From positions 1-8,575 of the forward strand of contig JAKJFB010000105.1 in assembly GCA_022705125.1 (NCBI GenBank): DNA of 8,575 bases, in the 5' to 3' direction. The translations under genes were made by a program, and so were the position numbers. The notes under the pieces are model-generated. The model was not told the origin of the DNA and did not search any database. It saw nothing but the letters and a program-made list of their open reading frames with translations. The stretch comes from Pseudomonadota bacterium. GTDB taxonomy: Bacteria; Pseudomonadota; Gammaproteobacteria; Pseudomonadales; UBA5518. This document shows positions 7,001 through 8,575 of the stretch, piece by piece (the first letter of the stretch is position 1; the number at the start of each line of letters is the position of its first letter).

Positions 7001-7064
7001 GCTGCACGACGCGCTCGACAGCGCAGTGTTCGAGGCCTACGGCTGGTGCGACCTCGCCGCGTAA
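4023..7064 (+). CDS. MmeI-like single-chain restriction-modification enzyme, C-terminally truncated
   Basis: A type IIL/IIG-like enzyme that methylates adenine N6 and cuts DNA from one polypeptide, using one recognition domain for both. Visible order: N-terminal nuclease with FIDLYRRG and EAKQSG (D86, E96-x-K98, a PD-(D/E)xK-type site); a helical spacer (about 180-330, with [17 protein letters not shown]); the methyltransferase with motif [10 protein letters not shown] (D409-F417), [12 protein letters not shown] before it, and catalytic NPPF (N573-F576); a target-recognition region, about 690-918; and a C-terminal part with FPFPDPSP and [12 protein letters not shown]. The start is GTG 4023, since no better in-frame start precedes the conserved N-terminus. 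The 1013-aa product ends at TAA 7062-7064, but the same frame continues as recognisable family sequence to 7523 (full length 1166 aa), so this looks like a nonsense mutation. Bases 6090-6775 are clearly poorer in GC than the rest. Specificity cannot be read from the sequence. Confidence 0.88.
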   Translation: MTSSSTLPQPADSASPAALDAFIARWQRAGGSERANYQLFLAELCELLALPRPDPAGEDTRDNAYVFERRVLMRQPDGSASNGFIDLYRRGAFVLEAKQSGRTLDSSGWDKAMLRAHNQADQYARALPADEGRPPFILVVDVGRNIELYAEFSRSGATYTPYPDPRSHRIRLDDLHREDIRQRLREVWLDPLALDPARRSARVTREIADRLASLARSLEAAGHAPQQVAGFLMRALFTMFAEDVGLLPPRAFTELLESLAGQPHTFAPMLEHLWQNMNTGGFSPILRNKVLRFNGGLFSEASAIPLDRDQLELLLKASKADWRYVEPAIFGTLLERALDPRERHKLGAHYTPRAYVERLVLPTVIEPLRAEWREVQAAALTYEQQGKHREAVAEIRTFHRHLCTVRVLDPACGSGNFLYVTLEHLKRLEGEVLNLLHDLGESQGLLELEGVTVDPQQFLGLEINPRAARIAEMVLWIGYLQWHFRTHGSVNPPEPVLRDFRNIEHRDALIEYEREEPVTDEAGRPVTRWDGVSYRKSPITGEDIPDETAQVVQIRYVNPRKAAWPQADYIVGNPPFIGAATMRRALGDGYVDAVRRTWPEVPESADFVMYWWHIASETVRADKARRFGFITTNSIKQTFNRRVVQAQLEAKNPLSLAFAIPDHPWVDAADGAAVRIAMTVGAGGEQDGQLSEVKDERETDQDEIDVTLQTRSGRLHADLRSGANVTGAISLRSNVGISSPGVKLHGAGFIVTPDEARSLGLGTIGGIEHHIRAYRNGRDLTDRPRGVMVIDLFGLTVDEVRTRYPAIYQWVLERVKPERDQNNRAIYRENWWIFGEARRDWRAMSAGLKAHVATVETMKHRVFQLLDANILPDNKVVNVATDDALLLGILGSRLHVAWALAAGSRLGVGNDSVYVKTTCFETFPFPDPSPAQAARIRDLAEQLDAHRKRQQALHPELTLTGMYNVLEKLRAGDTLTPKERTIHEQGLVSVLRELHDALDSAVFEAYGWCDLAA
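6090..6775 (+). other. Low-GC target-recognition segment of the restriction enzyme
   Basis: Within the restriction gene, GC drops from about 73% (44 of 60 in the sample 4201-4260) to about 52% (31 of 60 at 6121-6180), and codons ending in A or T become common; the strong G/C third-position bias returns at about 6780. The segment coincides with the expected target-recognition domain, residues about 690-918, with [30 protein letters not shown] and [12 protein letters not shown] visible. This is what a specificity-domain exchange by recombination would leave. Confidence 0.6.
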
Positions 7065-7523
7065 CTCGTCGGCAAGCCCGGCGCCACCACGCCGCTGCCC
7101 GACAAGCCCGAAGCCCAGGCCGCCGCCGAGGAAGAACTGCTGCGCCGCCTCGTCGAACTCAACGCCGTGCGCGCCGCCGAAGAAGCCCGCGGCCACATCC
7201 GCTGGCTGCGCCCCGACTACCAGAACCCCGGCGCCACTTCCGCCACTGCCGTCCCAAGCCAGGTCGAAGCCGACTTCGGCCCCGCCGACGAGGCCGAATC
7301 CGCTGCAGCCCCCGCCGCCGCCGGCAAGGCGACCTGGCCCAAGAACATGCGCGAACAGGTCGCCGCCGTGCGCAGCGCGCTCGCGCACCAGCCGCTCCCC
7401 GCCGAGGCCATCGCCGCCCGCTTCAAGCGCACCCCCCGCGCCGGCGTGCAGGCCGTGCTCGAAGCGCTGGAAGAGCTGGGCATGGTGGCGCACGAGGGCG
7501 GCACGTATCGCTTGCAGGGGTGA
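7065..7523 (+). pseudogene. Severed C-terminal tail of the restriction-modification gene
   Basis: The 152 codons after the TAA, in the same frame as the large gene, still encode family-typical sequence: LVGKPGATTPLPDKPEAQ, EEELLRRLVELNAVRAAEEA, then GHIRWLRPDYQNP. A low-complexity Ala/Pro linker follows, and finally a winged-helix-like domain (REQVAAVRSALAHQPLP, IAARFKRTPRAGVQAVLEAL, LGMVAHEGG). There is no other stop or frameshift, so the break is either recent, a sequencing error, or tolerated. No strong ribosome site is seen for separate translation; a GTG at 7167 could start a 118-aa product. The last domain is repeated at 8238-8412. Its TGA lies four bases before the PIN toxin start. Confidence 0.75.
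7349..7523 (+). repeat. Direct repeat copy 1 (restriction gene 3' end)
   Basis: Aligns without gaps to 8238-8412 (constant offset of 889 bases), with about 19 differences in 175 by my count. Many differences fall in third codon positions. The match starts at GCGCGAACAGGTCGCC and ends exactly at the stop codon of each copy. Confidence 0.85.
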
Positions 7524-7527
7524 GTCA

Positions 7528-7992
7528 ATGAGCCGTCTTGTCCGGGAATCTGACAGCACCTATGCTGTCAATATCGTGCCAGTCGTCATCGATACGAATG
7601 TCTTCGTCGCAGCTTTGCGATCCGCGGGAGGTGCATCGCGACAGGTGCTGCGCCGGGCCTTGGAAGGCAATTTTCAGCCATTGTTCGGAAACGCACTCTG
7701 GCTGGAATACAACGACCTCCTTGGTCGGCCGGTGTGGGGCGATGCAACAACCTTGACCGAACGACAGCGGGTTCTGGCTGCACTTGCACGGCGCGGTCGA
7801 TGGGTTTCGGTCTATTTCGGGTGGCGCCCGAACCTGCCCGACGACGGCGACAATCATCTTTTCGAACTTGCACTTGCCGGGAATGCAGCTGCGATCATCA
7901 CCCACAACGTTCGGGATGTCGGGCGGGGTGAACTAAAGCTGGGCGCGCTGCGCGTGATGACGCCGGCTGAAGCATTGAAGGAGTGGCCATGA
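7528..7992 (+). CDS. PIN-domain toxin (COG1569/TIGR00305-like)
   Basis: 154-aa toxin of the PIN ribonuclease superfamily, expected to cleave RNA with Mg2+ held by conserved acidic residues. Visible landmarks: VVIDTNVFVAAL (D22, N24) at the usual N-terminal position, WLEYNDLLGRP (E60), PDDGDNHLFELAL (D105-D108) and IITHNVRD (D130), so the catalytic set looks complete. The final LRVMTPAEAL is the typical PIN C-terminus. ATG 7528 has GGGGTGA just before it, part of which is the restriction gene's stop; the family core starts about 15 residues later, so a GTG at 7576 is the alternative. Four bases separate it from that stop, suggesting co-translation with the restriction gene. It overlaps the antitoxin gene by ATGA. 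Toxin-before-antitoxin is the reverse of standard vapBC order. Confidence 0.88.
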   Translation: MSRLVRESDSTYAVNIVPVVIDTNVFVAALRSAGGASRQVLRRALEGNFQPLFGNALWLEYNDLLGRPVWGDATTLTERQRVLAALARRGRWVSVYFGWRPNLPDDGDNHLFELALAGNAAAIITHNVRDVGRGELKLGALRVMTPAEALKEWP

Positions 7993-8210
7993 GTACGTTG
8001 ACGATTCGTTTGCCTGATGACACCGCCGCGAGGCTCAAGGCGCTGGCGCGTAGCCGCGGGCAGAGCATGAACAAGCTGATCGAAGAACTCGGCGCGCAGG
8101 CGCTGGCCGCATGGGATACGGAGAATCACTTTCGCGCCGTTGCGGCGACGGGTGACGTCCGCGCGGCGCTCGCGGTTCTGGATCGGCTCGATGCTGCGGA
8201 TCGCAATTAA
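7989..8210 (+). CDS. Ribbon-helix-helix antitoxin
   Basis: 73-aa protein with an N-terminal ribbon-helix-helix: MSTLTIRLPDDTAARLKALA, then SMNKLIEELGAQAL. The strand TLTIRLP would insert in the DNA major groove as a dimer and the helices form the core. The tail (NHFRAVAATGD, AALAVLDRLD) should wrap the PIN toxin's active site. I chose ATG 7989 because it overlaps the toxin stop (ATGA) and has GGAG 5 bases upstream; a GTG at 7983 would lie inside that ribosome site. The role as antitoxin rests on coupling to the PIN gene and on family resemblance. The frame is intact. A hairpin follows the stop codon closely. Confidence 0.87.
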   Translation: MSTLTIRLPDDTAARLKALARSRGQSMNKLIEELGAQALAAWDTENHFRAVAATGDVRAALAVLDRLDAADRN

Positions 8211-8215
8211 GGAAT

Positions 8216-8235
8216 AACGGGGACGTACCCCGGTT
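8216..8235 (+). terminator. GC-rich hairpin after the RHH antitoxin, possible terminator or REP-like scar
   Basis: AAC-GGGG-ACGTA-CCCC-G-GTT folds into a 7-bp stem with one bulged G and a 5-base loop, starting 6 bases after the antitoxin stop. No T-tract follows. It sits exactly between the TA module and the second copy of the restriction gene tail, so it may be a terminator or the trace of a small mobile or REP-type element at the junction. Confidence 0.4.
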
Positions 8236-8237
8236 AC

Positions 8238-8412
8238 GCGCGAACAGGTCGCCGCCGTGCGCAGCACGCTCGCCCACCAGCCGCTCCCCGCCGAGGCCAT
8301 CGCCACCCGCTTCAAGCGCACGCCCCGCGCCGGCGTGCAGGCGGTGCTCAAAGCGCTGGAAGAGCTCGGCACGGTGTTGCCTGAGGACGGTGCGTATCGG
8401 CTGCAGGGCTAA
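8238..8412 (+). pseudogene. Second copy of the restriction gene's C-terminal domain
   Basis: This frame, open from 8218 after a TAA, encodes TREQVAAVRSTLAHQPLP, IATRFKRTPRAGVQAVLKAL and a closing GAYRLQG with TAA at 8410-8412. It is the same winged-helix-like end domain as 7349-7523, about 89% alike by eye with no gaps. It has no start codon or ribosome site of its own and only the last 60 or so residues of a protein of roughly 1170, so it is a gene fragment. The differences are spread out and often synonymous, which suggests it derives from a related allele rather than a very recent tandem copy. A truncated brnT follows within 21 bases. Confidence 0.8.
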
Positions 8413-8432
8413 GGTCGCTTGTCGGCGCCTTT

Positions 8433-8561
8433 ATGGCGGTGTTGACGGTGGTGCATACCGGGCGCAGTGGTGCGACGCGCGTGATCAGCTTTCGCCGGGC
8501 AAGTCGTGAACAACGCGAGGTATGCGATGAGTGGCTCGAAAACGAATGCGATGAAACGTAA
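8433..8561 (+). pseudogene. brnT: BrnT toxin, second C-terminal remnant
   Basis: 42 codons resembling the end of BrnT: MAVLTVVHTGRSGATRV, then ISFRRASREQREVCDEWLEN and a TAA stop. The VVHT...R-V-I-S-x-R-x-A...E pattern is the family's last strands and helix; about half of a normal 90-aa toxin, including the N-terminal catalytic part, is missing. The ATG at 8433 may be an internal Met; the frame is open a little further left, into the end of the restriction tail copy, with no BrnT-like sequence there. It differs clearly from the brnT remnant at 3762-3854 and lies on the other strand, so the two are not halves of one gene. It overlaps the next gene by 35 bases. Confidence 0.7.
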
Positions 8562-8575
8562 GGCTGTGCTGGAGG
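8527..8575 (+). CDS. Probable BrnA antitoxin, 5' end only
   Basis: An ATG at 8527 with GAGG 6 bases upstream opens a frame that runs off the window: MSGSKTNAMKRKAVLE. BrnA-family antitoxins frequently begin MSGSK and overlap the end of brnT, as seen here (35-base overlap, +1 frame). Only 16 residues are visible, so the assignment depends mainly on the brnT remnant before it. Confidence 0.55.
   Translation, partial: MSGSKTNAMKRKAVLE

Noticed and set aside
4023..7523. BREX PglX or DISARM methyltransferase as the identity of the large gene
   Set aside because: The N-terminal D...ExK nuclease, the overall order and the FPFP-containing C-terminal part fit the MmeI-like single-chain group better, and no BREX or DISARM partner genes are in the window.
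7854..8372. Minus-strand open frame across the RHH antitoxin and the tail copy
   Set aside because: Antisense to two frames with clear family features; composition is arginine/serine-rich and not protein-like.
3762..8561. Idea that the two brnT fragments are the halves of one toxin gene split by insertion of the restriction gene
   Set aside because: Both fragments are C-terminal ends, they differ in sequence, and they lie on opposite strands.
1..8575. CRISPR arrays, tRNA or rRNA genes, complete insertion sequences
   Set aside because: I saw no spaced short repeats, no cloverleaf-like or rRNA-like stretches, and no transposase motifs. The only sizeable repeat is the duplicated gene tail.

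Overview
The window is GC-rich (around 70% in most genes by eye) with strong G/C bias at third codon positions. A TorD-type chaperone, an ECF sigma/zf-HC2/DUF3047 operon and several toxin-antitoxin (TA) genes suggest a betaproteobacterium. Rhodocyclales (Thauera/Azoarcus-like) is my best guess, but the sequence alone does not prove this.

Layout. (1) 1-658, plus strand: the 3' part of torD, whose start lies just outside the window; a torA-like reductase gene is expected upstream. (2) 721-1454, minus strand: a HI1419/HI1420-type (HigBA-like) TA pair. The antitoxin is intact, but the toxin's normal first residues are replaced by AT-richer junction DNA. (3) 1449-1694, plus strand: an open frame ending in the C-terminus of a universal stress protein, a gene relic. 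(4) 1698-3300, minus strand: a three-gene operon in the order DUF3047 secreted protein, ECF sigma factor, zf-HC2 putative anti-sigma factor, joined by two ATGA stop/start overlaps. (5) 3488-3854, minus strand: an intact brnA antitoxin behind a brnT toxin cut down to its last 30 or so codons. (6) 4023-7523, plus strand: a large single-chain MmeI-like (type IIL/IIG) restriction-modification gene with an N-terminal D...ExK nuclease, an N6-adenine methyltransferase ([13 protein letters not shown]) and a target-recognition region. An in-frame TAA at 7062-7064 cuts off the last 153 codons of an otherwise intact reading frame. (7) 7528-8210, plus strand: a PIN-domain toxin and a ribbon-helix-helix antitoxin, overlapping by ATGA. 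The toxin starts four bases after the restriction gene's original stop. (8) 8238-8412: a second, diverged copy (about 89% by eye) of the restriction gene's final 175 bp, so the PIN/RHH module lies between direct repeats of a gene tail. (9) 8433-8575: another 5'-truncated brnT, overlapping the start of a probable brnA that runs off the window.

The left part is housekeeping or regulatory DNA. From about 3490 to the end the window looks like a heavily rearranged defence island: one restriction-modification gene with a mosaic specificity region, a duplicated tail, and TA modules on both sides. Three of the four toxins have lost their N-termini while the neighbouring antitoxin frames stay open. 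Only the PIN/RHH module looks fully intact, and its tight spacing suggests it is translated from the same transcript as the restriction gene.
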